Origin: Mycobacterium lacus
GTDB lineage: Bacteria > Actinomycetota > Actinomycetes > Mycobacteriales > Mycobacteriaceae
DNA: 64,000 nt
Reading direction: 5' to 3'
NCBI RefSeq assembly: GCF_010731535.1
Contig: NZ_AP022581.1
Coordinates: forward strand, 1,497,952-1,561,951
Shown: positions 54,260 through 64,000 of the stretch, in pieces
How the letters are laid out: the number at the start of each line of letters is the position of its first letter
How positions within the stretch are numbered: the first letter of the stretch is position 1
Made by a program: the position numbers and the translations under genes
The notes under the pieces: model-generated
Told to the model about the DNA's origin: nothing
Database searches by the model: none
The model's input: only the letters and a program-made list of their open reading frames with translations

Positions 54260-55117
54260 ATGCAATTGTCCGACTGCGAGCTGGCCGCCGTGCGAGACAC
54301 CATTCGACGCGGTCTCGATGAGGATCTTCGCTACGGCCCCGACGTCACCACGTTGGCGACGGTGCCCGCCGGTGTGCTGACCACCGCGTCGATGGTTCCC
54401 CGGGAACCCGGCGTGATCGCCGGATTGGACGTCGTGCTGATGGTGCTCGACGAGGTCCTCGGCGCCACCGGCTATCGGGTGTTGGACCGGGTCGAGGAGG
54501 GCGCGCGGGTGCAGCGGGGTGCGCCGCTGCTGACGGTGGAGGCCCAGACGCGCGGATTGCTGACCGCGGAGCGCACCATGCTGAACCTGGTTTGCCACCT
54601 GTCGGGAATCGCCACCGCGACGGCGGCGTGGGTCGACGCAGTGCGCGGCACCAAGGCGCAAATTCGGGATACCCGCAAAACGCTGCCCGGCCTGCGTGCT
54701 CTGCAGAAATATGCGGTTCGCGTCGGCGGTGGCCTCAACCACCGGCTGGGCCTGGGTGACGCCGCGTTGATCAAGGACAACCATGTGGCGGCAGCCGGAT
54801 CGGTGGTCGCGGCGTTGCGGGCGGTGCGGGCCGCCGCACCGGAGCTGCCATGCGAGGTCGAGGTGGACTCACTCGAGCAGCTTGACGACGTGCTGGTCGA
54901 AGAGCCCGAGCTGATCCTGCTGGACAACTTCCCGGTGTGGCAGACGCAGATGGCCGTCCAGCGTCGGGACGCCCGCGCGCCCGCCGTCAAACTGGAGTCT
55001 TCCGGCGGGCTCACCCTGGATACCGCGGCGGCGTATGCCGCGACCGGTGTGGACTACCTTGCCGTCGGTGCGTTGACCCACTCGGTACGGGTTCTCGATA
55101 TTGGCCTGGACATGTAG
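54260..55117 (+). CDS. nadC: Nicotinate-nucleotide diphosphorylase (quinolinate phosphoribosyltransferase)
   Basis: NadC converts quinolinate and PRPP to nicotinate mononucleotide with release of CO2. DTRKTLPGLRALQKYAVRVG with HRLGLGDAALIKDNH bind the substrates, and EVEVDSLEQL and LLDNF complete the barrel. 285 residues, same as M. tuberculosis. Start is ATG at 54260 (MQLSDCELAAVRD). Last gene of the nad operon. It is convergent with a TRIC-type membrane gene, 14 nt away. Confidence 0.97.
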   Translation: MQLSDCELAAVRDTIRRGLDEDLRYGPDVTTLATVPAGVLTTASMVPREPGVIAGLDVVLMVLDEVLGATGYRVLDRVEEGARVQRGAPLLTVEAQTRGLLTAERTMLNLVCHLSGIATATAAWVDAVRGTKAQIRDTRKTLPGLRALQKYAVRVGGGLNHRLGLGDAALIKDNHVAAAGSVVAALRAVRAAAPELPCEVEVDSLEQLDDVLVEEPELILLDNFPVWQTQMAVQRRDARAPAVKLESSGGLTLDTAAAYAATGVDYLAVGALTHSVRVLDIGLDM

Positions 55118-55131
55118 GTCTGGATGTCTCC

Positions 55132-55854
55132 TCAGTCTTCGTCCGAATGCTCGGGACCTGGGGCAGCCGTGCGGTCAACCCTTACGTTGATCCTCGGCCA
55201 GCGCTTACCCGGCGGACGCTGAATCGCGTATTCCCACGCCAAGCCCTGCCATAACTGCCAACCGCGCCAGCGCGCGAGCAGGCAGAGCCCGGCACCGACG
55301 CAGGTCGCCACCACCGTGCCCGCTGGCGCTTGCCCGCTATAGCTGAAGACGACCGCCACAAAGCTGGCCGCGACGGCGCAGGTGGCATAGAGCGTGTTGC
55401 CGCCGAAGATCTGGGGAACTCGTCGCACGGTCAGGTCCCGCAGCGCGCCGCCGCCGACCGCGGTGATGGTGCCCAACAGCACCGCCGGCAGCCAGCCCAG
55501 GCCGACGTCCAGGGTTTTTTGCGCCCCCGCGGCCGCCCAGCAACCCAGGGCTAGCGCGTCTACCACCGGGAAGGTCAGGCCCCAGATCCGGTCGTGCACC
55601 GGCGCGAGGAAGGCGACGATCGCTCCCGCGATCGCGGCAATCGCATACAAGTAGTCGGTCAGCGCCACTGGGGGGCCGTGTTGCAGCAGCGTGTCGCGGA
55701 TGAGCCCGCCGCCGAGGCCGGACAACGTTGCCAACGCAGCAAATCCGACGGGATCCATCCGCTGCTCCCGTGCCACGATCCCGCCGAGCACCGCATTGCC
55801 GAAGACCCCGGTGAGGTCGACCACCCGGAGAAACTCACCAACCGTGCCGGTCAA
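55132..55854 (-). CDS. TRIC-type cation channel family membrane protein (UPF0126)
   Basis: A 240-residue membrane protein with about seven helices in two repeat halves. Each half carries the glycine-rich signature: SGLGGGLIRDTLL and AVGGGALRDLTV, followed by the Tyr/Asn segment (IFGGNTLYA). Bacterial TRIC homologues form trimeric cation channels. The C-terminal 45 residues are soluble and basic, which the family often lacks. The start is uncertain; TTG at 55854 is listed, and GTG codons further in are possible. It lies between nadC (convergent) and a decayed TetR gene. Confidence 0.85.
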   Translation of the reverse strand: MTGTVGEFLRVVDLTGVFGNAVLGGIVAREQRMDPVGFAALATLSGLGGGLIRDTLLQHGPPVALTDYLYAIAAIAGAIVAFLAPVHDRIWGLTFPVVDALALGCWAAAGAQKTLDVGLGWLPAVLLGTITAVGGGALRDLTVRRVPQIFGGNTLYATCAVAASFVAVVFSYSGQAPAGTVVATCVGAGLCLLARWRGWQLWQGLAWEYAIQRPPGKRWPRINVRVDRTAAPGPEHSDED

Positions 55855-55909
55855 CGCGATCGCGCGATAGGAGCCGTCAAGAGTGGCACGCCACTACGTT
55901 TATCACGTG

Positions 55910-56236
55910 TTACCCGCTTTGGCGGCGCAGGAGCGCACGCGCCGCGGGTTTGGCGGCGTCGAGCGCGGCCGTGTCACCGGCGACGCGGGAGAGGATCAAC
56001 GCCCCCTCGATCAACGAGATCACCGCGATGCCAACCTGTTCCGCCTCCGCCGGGGGCCAGCCCTCCAGGCGCAGCCGGTCCCCGATCGCCGCGCACCAGC
56101 CCGCGAAGGCACGCGCCGAGGCTGCGCGGACCTCCGGGCTGGCGTTCACCGACTCGGTGGCGATCGGCTCGATGGGGCAGCCGTCGCGCTGGTCGCCGGT
56201 TAGTCCCGCCGCGAGCAGATCGATCCACCGACGCCG
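55910..56236 (-). pseudogene. C-terminal remnant of a TetR-family regulator
   Basis: RRWIDLLAAGLTGDQRDGCP through the end (LLRRQSG) matches the ligand-binding domain of TetR-type regulators, but no helix-turn-helix is present. Upstream of about 56236 the minus-strand reading turns into the antisense of an alcohol dehydrogenase. So a deletion has joined the second half of the regulator to the truncated start of the neighbouring enzyme. An open frame from 56383 exists but its first part is not TetR-like. Confidence 0.7.
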
Positions 56237-57176
56237 GGCTACGCATGGCGCGAGGTGCCCGACCCGGCGATCACTGCGCCCGGGCAGGCGCTGGTGCGGC
56301 CGCTGATGGTGGCCTTTTGCGATCTTGACGTCGCGCTCTGCCACGGCCGGGGGCCGTTGCCGCCGGGGTATGCGGTCGGTCACGAGGGACTGGCCGAGGT
56401 CGTCGCGCTTGGCGACGACGTGAGAGACGTCCGGGTGGGTGACCGGGTCGTCGTGCCCTTTCAGATCAGCTGCGGAACCTGCCGCGAATGTCGCCGCGGC
56501 GTCACCGGTTCATGCGGGTCGGTGCCGTTGATGGCGACTTACGGGATGGCCCGATAGCCGGTCTGGATGGGGCGGGTTCATGTCGGACCTCGTGCTCGTG
56601 CCCTACGCCGACGCGATGCTGATCCCGATCCAAGGCGGCAAGGTCGCTACCGGGCGCAACTGGCCACATTGGAACCGGCCGAGCGCCGCGCCCTGGTGGT
56701 CGGCCGGCTGTCGATCGGGCTGTACGTGGCGGCCTTCGGGGCGGCGCTGGGGGCCCATGTCGACTACGTCGACACCGATGAGCGGCGGCTGGCCGCCGCC
56801 GAAAAGCTCGGCGCGGCGGTCCATGACCGGGACAAGCCGGACAAGTCCTGGGGCCGGTATCCGGTCACGGCGCACACGTGTCTGCCAATCCGGCGTTGCT
56901 GGCCGCGACGCTGCGTGCCACCTGGCCCGACGGAGTGTGCACCGACACCGGGGTCTACTACCAACCGACGGTCGAGGTGCCGTTGCTCGCGATGTACACC
57001 CGTGGCGTGCGATTCGTCACCGGGCGGGTCAATGCGCGGGAGGTCATCCCGCACGTGCCCGAACTGCTCGCCAACGGACTGGACCTGTCGCCGGCCGTCG
57101 ACCGCGTCGTTGGGTGGGAGGACCCCCTTCGGTCTGGTCGGCGATGACCGGCAAGACCGTCTTCACCAGGGCCTAG
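56237..57176 (+). pseudogene. Decayed zinc-type alcohol dehydrogenase
   Basis: The dehydrogenase is recognisable in pieces. GYAWREVPDPAIT starts without the normal first residues. GHEGLAEVVALGDDVRDVRV and CGTCRECRRGVTGSC are the zinc regions, and then the frame ends at ATYGMAR (stop near 56556). MSDLVLVPYADAMLIPI follows in another frame. After an internal deletion LVVGRLSIGLYVAAFGAALG (cofactor domain) is read in a third. ANPALLAATLRATWPDGVC and the terminal MTGKTVFTRA each need a further shift. At least four frameshifts and one internal deletion show it is not functional. The 5' end is fused to the TetR remnant. Confidence 0.85.
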
Positions 57177-57600
57177 CGAGCGCGGGTCGGTAACGGTTCC
57201 CGGGGTCCGGCGTTGCCCGACCCCGGGTGAGGTGTTCAGTCTGCGCTGAGGGCGACGAAATCGCGGTCCGCGGCACGCTGGGCGCAGACTGGGCGTCTTG
57301 GATGCAGACTCGTGTGTTCAGGCGCCCGGGAATCGACGGGCGGGTCAGCGGGCCGCAATGCTGGCCGGTCCGGTGGCGGGTCGCCGCGGCGGCACCCGTG
57401 GCGGCGACCCTGGTGATCCCGGCCGAACAGCCGAAACGCCCTGTCCACCAGCGGCTTCGGCGCCAAAGAATTGAGGATCTACCCGCACAGCGGGGTCAAG
57501 CTCGAGCAAACCACCATCATCGAAACCATCGGGCACACCCCACGATCCCAACAACCTGATCAACCCAACACCCCGACCAGCGCGTTACCGACCCGCACAA
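57177..57600. other. Intergenic region with a hairpin, no recognised gene
   Basis: The gap follows the dehydrogenase remnant and precedes the stop of the minus-strand deazaflavin-family gene. Besides the hairpin at 57199-57227, a frame around 57466-57540 reads ELRIYPHSGVKLEQTTII, which I do not recognise and which lacks a start or coding continuity. It may be leftover coding DNA of another lost gene. Confidence 0.45.
57199..57227. terminator. Strong hairpin after the alcohol-dehydrogenase remnant
   Basis: CCCGGGGTC at 57199-57207 pairs perfectly with GACCCCGGG at 57219-57227 around an 11-nt loop. It lies 22 nt after the remnant's stop and has no U-run; probably the old terminator of the dehydrogenase gene. 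Confidence 0.6.
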
Positions 57601-58023
57601 CTAGTCGATGTCGGCGACAAGAACCGCCATCCGGCGCAGTTGCACGCGCACCAGCCATGGCAGCCCTTGAGCGTCCGAGCCGTCGGGGGAGCCGGCGGGC
57701 AGAATCCGTGGATTGGTGATGTGCAGCTTGCGACGGGTGTAGTGCACGTCGGCCTCGCCGGCGGCCAGCACGTTCTTGACCCAGTCCGTTTTGCCGTGGC
57801 CCAGCGCGATCGACAGCCGGTTGCCCTTGCGGTAGGTGGTCACGATGGTCCGGTACGGCTTGCCCGACTTGCGACCGCGGTGCTCGATGGTCGCCGTTCC
57901 GGGTAGGTAGCGCGCGATCGGTTTGAGCGCCGGGTTGACGTACTTGACCTGAATGTTCTCGAACCACGGGGGATACACCATCGGGATGCCCGGGGCGTTG
58001 TTGGGGTGATCCTTGGCGGACAT
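57601..58023 (-). CDS. Nitroreductase family deazaflavin-dependent oxidoreductase (Rv1598c orthologue)
   Basis: A 140-residue Ddn/FDOR-like protein. [20 protein letters not shown] is the phosphate/F420-type segment, followed by [20 protein letters not shown] and [18 protein letters not shown] at 58023 ([18 protein letters not shown]) agrees with the orthologue. It is divergent from hisD, with starts 56 nt apart. A second member of the family lies at 26457-26894, though the two differ in sequence. Substrate unknown. Confidence 0.9.
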   Translation of the reverse strand: MSAKDHPNNAPGIPMVYPPWFENIQVKYVNPALKPIARYLPGTATIEHRGRKSGKPYRTIVTTYRKGNRLSIALGHGKTDWVKNVLAAGEADVHYTRRKLHITNPRILPAGSPDGSDAQGLPWLVRVQLRRMAVLVADID

Positions 58024-58079
58024 GTGGGCCACACTACCGGTCGGATATTGACTTGAGTTGCTCTGGGACAATGGGCCAC

Positions 58080-61178
<3,099 letters not shown>

Positions 61179-61182
<4 letters not shown>

Positions 61183-61811
61183 CAAGCCCTTTTCGGCAAA
61201 AATCGGTGGTCGTCTTGGACTACGGGTCGGGCAACCTGCGATCGGCACAGCGCGCTCTGCAGCGGGTGGGCGCCTCGGTCGAGGTGACCGCCGACGCGGG
61301 GGCGGCGCTGGCGGCCGACGGGCTGGTGGTTCCCGGGGTCGGCGCATTCGAGGCTTGCATGACGGGCCTGCGGAAAATCGCGGGGGAGCGCATCATCGCC
61401 GAGCGAGTCGCGGCCGGACGGCCGGTGCTGGGGGTCTGCGTCGGCATGCAGATCTTGTTCGCCCGGGGTGTCGAATTCGGGGTGGAGACCAAAGGCTGCG
61501 GCCAGTGGCCGGGCGCGGTCACCCGCCTGGATGCCCCGGTGATCCCGCACATGGGCTGGAACGTGGTGCGGGCGGCTCCCGGCAGCTCGTTGTTCAAAGG
61601 CTTGGGCCCCGACGACCGGTTCTACTTCGTGCACTCCTATGCCGCGCGGCGCTGGGCCGGGTCATCCGAGGCGCTGCTGACGTGGGCCACCCATCGGGTG
61701 CCGTTTCTGGCGGCGGTCGAAGACGGACCGCTGTCGGCCACCCAGTTTCACCCGGAGAAGAGCGGGGACGCAGGGGCGGCCGTGCTGAGCAACTGGGTCG
61801 AAGGGCTTTAA
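61179..61811 (+). CDS. hisH: Imidazole glycerol phosphate synthase, glutamine amidotransferase subunit
   Basis: HisH frees ammonia from glutamine for HisF. The class I amidotransferase triad is present: nucleophile Cys in [10 protein letters not shown], and His and Glu in [20 protein letters not shown] is the oxyanion strand region. 210 residues. GTG at 61179 overlaps hisB. hisA follows 2 nt after the stop. Confidence 0.96.
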
Positions 61812-61813
61812 CG

Positions 61814-62557
61814 ATGCCATTGATTTTGTTGCCCGCCGTCGACGTCGTCGAGGGTCGCGCCGTGCGCCTGGTGCAGGGGAAGGCCGGCAGCGAAACCGAG
61901 TACGGCTCGGCAGTGGACGCCGCGCTGGCCTGGCAGCGTGACGGCGCCGAGTGGATCCACCTGGTCGACCTGGACGCCGCGTTCGGTCGCGGGTCCAATC
62001 GCGACCTGCTCGCCGAGGTCGTGGGCAAGCTCGACGTGCGCGTCGAGTTGTCCGGCGGCATCCGCGACGACGATTCCCTGGCCGCGGCGCTGGCCACCGG
62101 CTGTGCTCGGGTCAACCTGGGCACGGCGGCGCTGGAGAACCCGCGGTGGTGTGCGCGCATGATCGCCGAGCACGGCGACAAGGTGGCCGTCGGCTTGGAC
62201 GTCCGAATCGTCGACGGCGAGCACCGGTTACGCGGTCGCGGCTGGGAAACCGACGGTGGCGACCTGTGGGATGTGCTGGAACGCCTTGACCGCCAAGGGT
62301 GTTCGCGGTTCGTCGTCACCGATGTCACCAAGGACGGCACGCTCGGCGGCCCCAATCTCGACCTGCTGGCCCGGGTTGCCGACCGCACCGACGCCCCGGT
62401 GATCGCGTCCGGCGGCGTGGCCAGCCTGGACGATCTGCGCGCCTTGAACAAGCTAGCCACTCTCACCGGCCGCGGCGTCGAGGGCGCGATTGTGGGCAAG
62501 GCCCTCTACGCCGGGCGGTTCACGTTGCCGCAGGCGCTCGCCGCGGTTCGGGAGTGA
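61814..62557 (+). CDS. hisA: Phosphoribosyl isomerase HisA (bifunctional PriA type)
   Basis: A (beta/alpha)8 barrel that isomerises ProFAR to PRFAR. In actinobacteria the enzyme (PriA) also acts as TrpF in tryptophan synthesis, since a separate trpF is normally absent. [19 protein letters not shown] carries the first catalytic Asp, and [19 protein letters not shown] the second; [13 protein letters not shown] is the C-terminal phosphate site. 247 residues. ATG at 61814. The usual neighbour impA is missing: hisF begins right after the stop. Confidence 0.96.
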   Translation: MPLILLPAVDVVEGRAVRLVQGKAGSETEYGSAVDAALAWQRDGAEWIHLVDLDAAFGRGSNRDLLAEVVGKLDVRVELSGGIRDDDSLAAALATGCARVNLGTAALENPRWCARMIAEHGDKVAVGLDVRIVDGEHRLRGRGWETDGGDLWDVLERLDRQGCSRFVVTDVTKDGTLGGPNLDLLARVADRTDAPVIASGGVASLDDLRALNKLATLTGRGVEGAIVGKALYAGRFTLPQALAAVRE

Positions 62558-62574
62558 ACCGGGGGACCACTGAG

Positions 62575-63366
62575 ATGTACGACGGCAAAGGCCTTGCGGT
62601 ACGGGTGATCCCCTGCCTGGATGTCGACGACGGGCGAGTGGTCAAGGGCGTTAACTTCGAGAACCTGCGGGACGCGGGCGATCCGGTGGAGCTCGCGGCC
62701 GCCTACGACGCGGAGGGGGCCGACGAGCTGACCTTTCTCGACGTGACCGCGTCGTCGTCGGGAAGGGCCACCATGCTGGAGGTGGTGCGCCACACCGCCG
62801 AGCAGGTGTTCATCCCGCTGACGGTCGGCGGTGGGGTGCGCACGGTGGCCGACGTCGACGTGTTGCTGCGCGCGGGCGCCGACAAGGTTTCGGTCAACAC
62901 CGCCGCCATCGCCCGCCCCGACCTGCTCGCCGAGATGGCAAGGCAGTTCGGCTCCCAATGCATCGTGCTGTCCGTCGACGCCCGTAAGGTGCCCGCCGGC
63001 TCCGCCCCGACACCGTCGGGCTGGGAGGTCACCACCCATGGTGGTCGTCGCGGCACCGGGATCGACGCCGTCGAGTGGGCGGCCCGCGGCGCCGACCTCG
63101 GGGTGGGGGAGATCCTGCTCAACTCGATGGACGCCGACGGCACCAAAGCCGGATTCGACCTACCGATGCTGCGGGCCGTCCGCGCCGCGGTCGCGGTGCC
63201 GGTCATCGCCAGTGGCGGCGCCGGGGCGGCGGAGCACTTCGCGCCCGCGGTTGCCGCGGGAGCCGATGCGGTGTTGGCGGCCAGCGTCTTTCACTTCCGG
63301 GAGTTGACGATCAGGCAGGTGAAGGCCGCGATGGCGGCCGAAAAGATCACAGTGAGGATCCGATGA
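62575..63366 (+). CDS. hisF: Imidazole glycerol phosphate synthase, cyclase subunit
   Basis: HisF uses ammonia from HisH and PRFAR to give imidazoleglycerol phosphate and [23 protein letters not shown] has the first catalytic Asp, and [19 protein letters not shown] the second; [13 protein letters not shown] closes the phosphate site. ATG at 62575 ([13 protein letters not shown]) is chosen; a GTG at 62554 overlapping the hisA stop is possible and would add seven residues. 263 residues. The stop overlaps hisI (ATGA). Confidence 0.96.
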   Translation: MYDGKGLAVRVIPCLDVDDGRVVKGVNFENLRDAGDPVELAAAYDAEGADELTFLDVTASSSGRATMLEVVRHTAEQVFIPLTVGGGVRTVADVDVLLRAGADKVSVNTAAIARPDLLAEMARQFGSQCIVLSVDARKVPAGSAPTPSGWEVTTHGGRRGTGIDAVEWAARGADLGVGEILLNSMDADGTKAGFDLPMLRAVRAAVAVPVIASGGAGAAEHFAPAVAAGADAVLAASVFHFRELTIRQVKAAMAAEKITVRIR

Positions 63367-63710
63367 TGCTCGACCCACAGATCGCCGCACGCCTCAAGCG
63401 CAATGCCGACGGATTGTTCACCGCCGTCGCGCAGGAGCGTGGCAGCGGCGACGTGCTGATGGTCGCCTGGATGGACGACGACGCCCTGGCCCGCACCCTG
63501 GAAACCCGTGAGGCCACCTACTATTCGCGAACCCGCGGCGAACAGTGGGTCAAGGGAGCGACTTCCGGGCACGCTCAGCGCGTCCACTCGGTGCGCCTGG
63601 ATTGCGACGGTGACACGGTGCTGTTGACGGTCGACCAAGTCGGTGGCGCCTGCCACACCGGTGACCATAGTTGCTTCGACGCCGCCGTTCTGCTGGAGCC
63701 CGAGGACTAG
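63363..63710 (+). CDS. hisI: Phosphoribosyl-AMP cyclohydrolase
   Basis: HisI opens the adenine ring of PR-AMP. The metal-binding cysteines and aspartates lie in [18 protein letters not shown] and [29 protein letters not shown] and [17 protein letters not shown] bind the substrate. 115 residues, monofunctional (no HisE domain). ATG at 63363 overlaps hisF by four bases. It is the last gene of the run. Confidence 0.96.
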   Translation: MMLDPQIAARLKRNADGLFTAVAQERGSGDVLMVAWMDDDALARTLETREATYYSRTRGEQWVKGATSGHAQRVHSVRLDCDGDTVLLTVDQVGGACHTGDHSCFDAAVLLEPED

Positions 63711-63754
63711 TTGGGGTGGTGAGTCGACCACGCACGATTCGGCGCAACTCGTGA

Positions 63755-63760
63755 TATAGT
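63755..63760 (+). promoter_or_regulatory. -10 box (TATAGT) before the last gene
   Basis: TATAGT ends 9 nt before the GTG at 63770, suggesting a new promoter with little or no leader downstream of the his operon. A weak inverted repeat (GTGGT/ACCAC, near 63716-63731) lies between hisI and this box. Confidence 0.4.
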
Positions 63761-63769
63761 GGCGGCACT

Positions 63770-64000
63770 GTGAGTCCCACCGACCGATGTAGGCCGACAT
63801 GGCCGCGGTCCGTTCTTGCCGTCAAGGCAGCCATTGCGGTCATGGCAGCCATTGCAGTGCTGGTTGGCGTAATCGGTTATGGACACCTGTTATTCGGCGA
63901 CAGCGAGTCTGTCACGACGCCCGCCGTGGTGGTGTCGCAAGGTAGTGGCGACATCGAGCGAGCGGGTTCGATCCGCACCGCGTCGTCGGTAGCCGAACAG
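63770..64000 (+). CDS. Partial secreted or membrane-anchored protein, 3' end beyond the window
   Basis: A frame open from GTG at 63770 to the right edge (77 codons). After a basic N-terminus (VSPTDRCRPTWPRSVLAVK) comes one hydrophobic helix (AVMAAIAVLVGVIGYGHLLF). A Ser/Thr/Val-rich extracytoplasmic part follows. No family can be named from this piece. The M. tuberculosis his operon continues here with chaA, which this does not resemble. It may be a signal-anchored cell-wall protein. Confidence 0.6.
   Translation, partial: MSPTDRCRPTWPRSVLAVKAAIAVMAAIAVLVGVIGYGHLLFGDSESVTTPAVVVSQGSGDIERAGSIRTASSVAEQ

Noticed and set aside
52396..54303. A 635-codon minus-strand frame opposite nadB
   Set aside because: It is an antisense shadow of nadB, which has FAD-binding and active-site motifs on the plus strand.
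57227..57559. A 110-codon plus-strand frame after the dehydrogenase remnant
   Set aside because: No ribosome site, odd Arg/His composition at the end and no recognised family; probably non-coding or a decayed fragment.

Overview
The window is high-GC DNA from a Mycobacterium that is not of the tuberculosis complex. The gene order follows the M. tuberculosis block Rv1537-Rv1606 almost step by step: dinX, ansA, lspA, dnaE1, a PPE gene, fadD11, plsB1, frdABCD, ilvA, treZYX, ripD, bioAFD, bioB, nadABC, hisDCBHAFI. A PPE-MPTR gene and a PE_PGRS gene point to a slow grower of the kansasii/marinum type rather than an avium-type or fast-growing species. The species assignment is inference.

Layout. 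1-2.5 kb: an unrecognised partial gene and two SAM methyltransferases, all on the minus strand. 2.5-8.4 kb: dinX, ansA, lspA, a pseudouridine synthase, a third methyltransferase, lprI, glbN. 8.6-16.2 kb: two short-chain dehydrogenases, a two-gene nucleotidyltransferase cassette, a SRPBCC protein, dnaE1 and a vapBC module. 16.2-23 kb: PPE-MPTR gene, a decayed methyltransferase, fadD11, plsB1 and a small Cys/His-rich protein. 23-30.3 kb: frdABCD, a deazaflavin-dependent nitroreductase homologue, ilvA, and a divergent PPOX/MocR pair. 30.3-40.4 kb: minus-strand treX-treY-treZ for trehalose metabolism, an OafA-type acyltransferase, ripD and a membrane protein. 40.4-50.5 kb: bioA-bioF-bioD, a 2H phosphoesterase, a frameshifted PE_PGRS, bioB-bsaP, a membrane protein and a lipase. 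50.8-55.9 kb: nrtR divergent from nadA-nadB-nadC, then a TRIC-type membrane protein. 55.9-57.6 kb: a decayed TetR/alcohol-dehydrogenase pair. 57.6-63.7 kb: a deazaflavin-family protein divergent from the tightly coupled his operon, followed by a partial secreted or membrane protein.

How the genes work together. Biotin genes (bioA, bioF, bioD, bioB, bsaP), NAD genes (nadABC with the divergent Nudix regulator), the histidine operon, fumarate reductase and a glycogen/trehalose pathway (TreX, TreY, TreZ) are each complete or nearly so, with 1-4 nt stop/start overlaps that suggest co-translation.

The less ordinary content lies between these blocks. There are two related long hairpins at convergent gene ends, and a palindromic repeat that entered dnaE1 in frame and recurs between nadB and nadC. 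Palindromic operators precede vapB, nadA/nrtR and mocR, and a CRP-like site precedes the frd operon. TANNNT boxes placed for leaderless transcription precede several genes. The PE_PGRS looks like a recombination fusion of two genes, and at least two loci are decaying. No tRNA, rRNA, CRISPR array or intact insertion sequence was seen.
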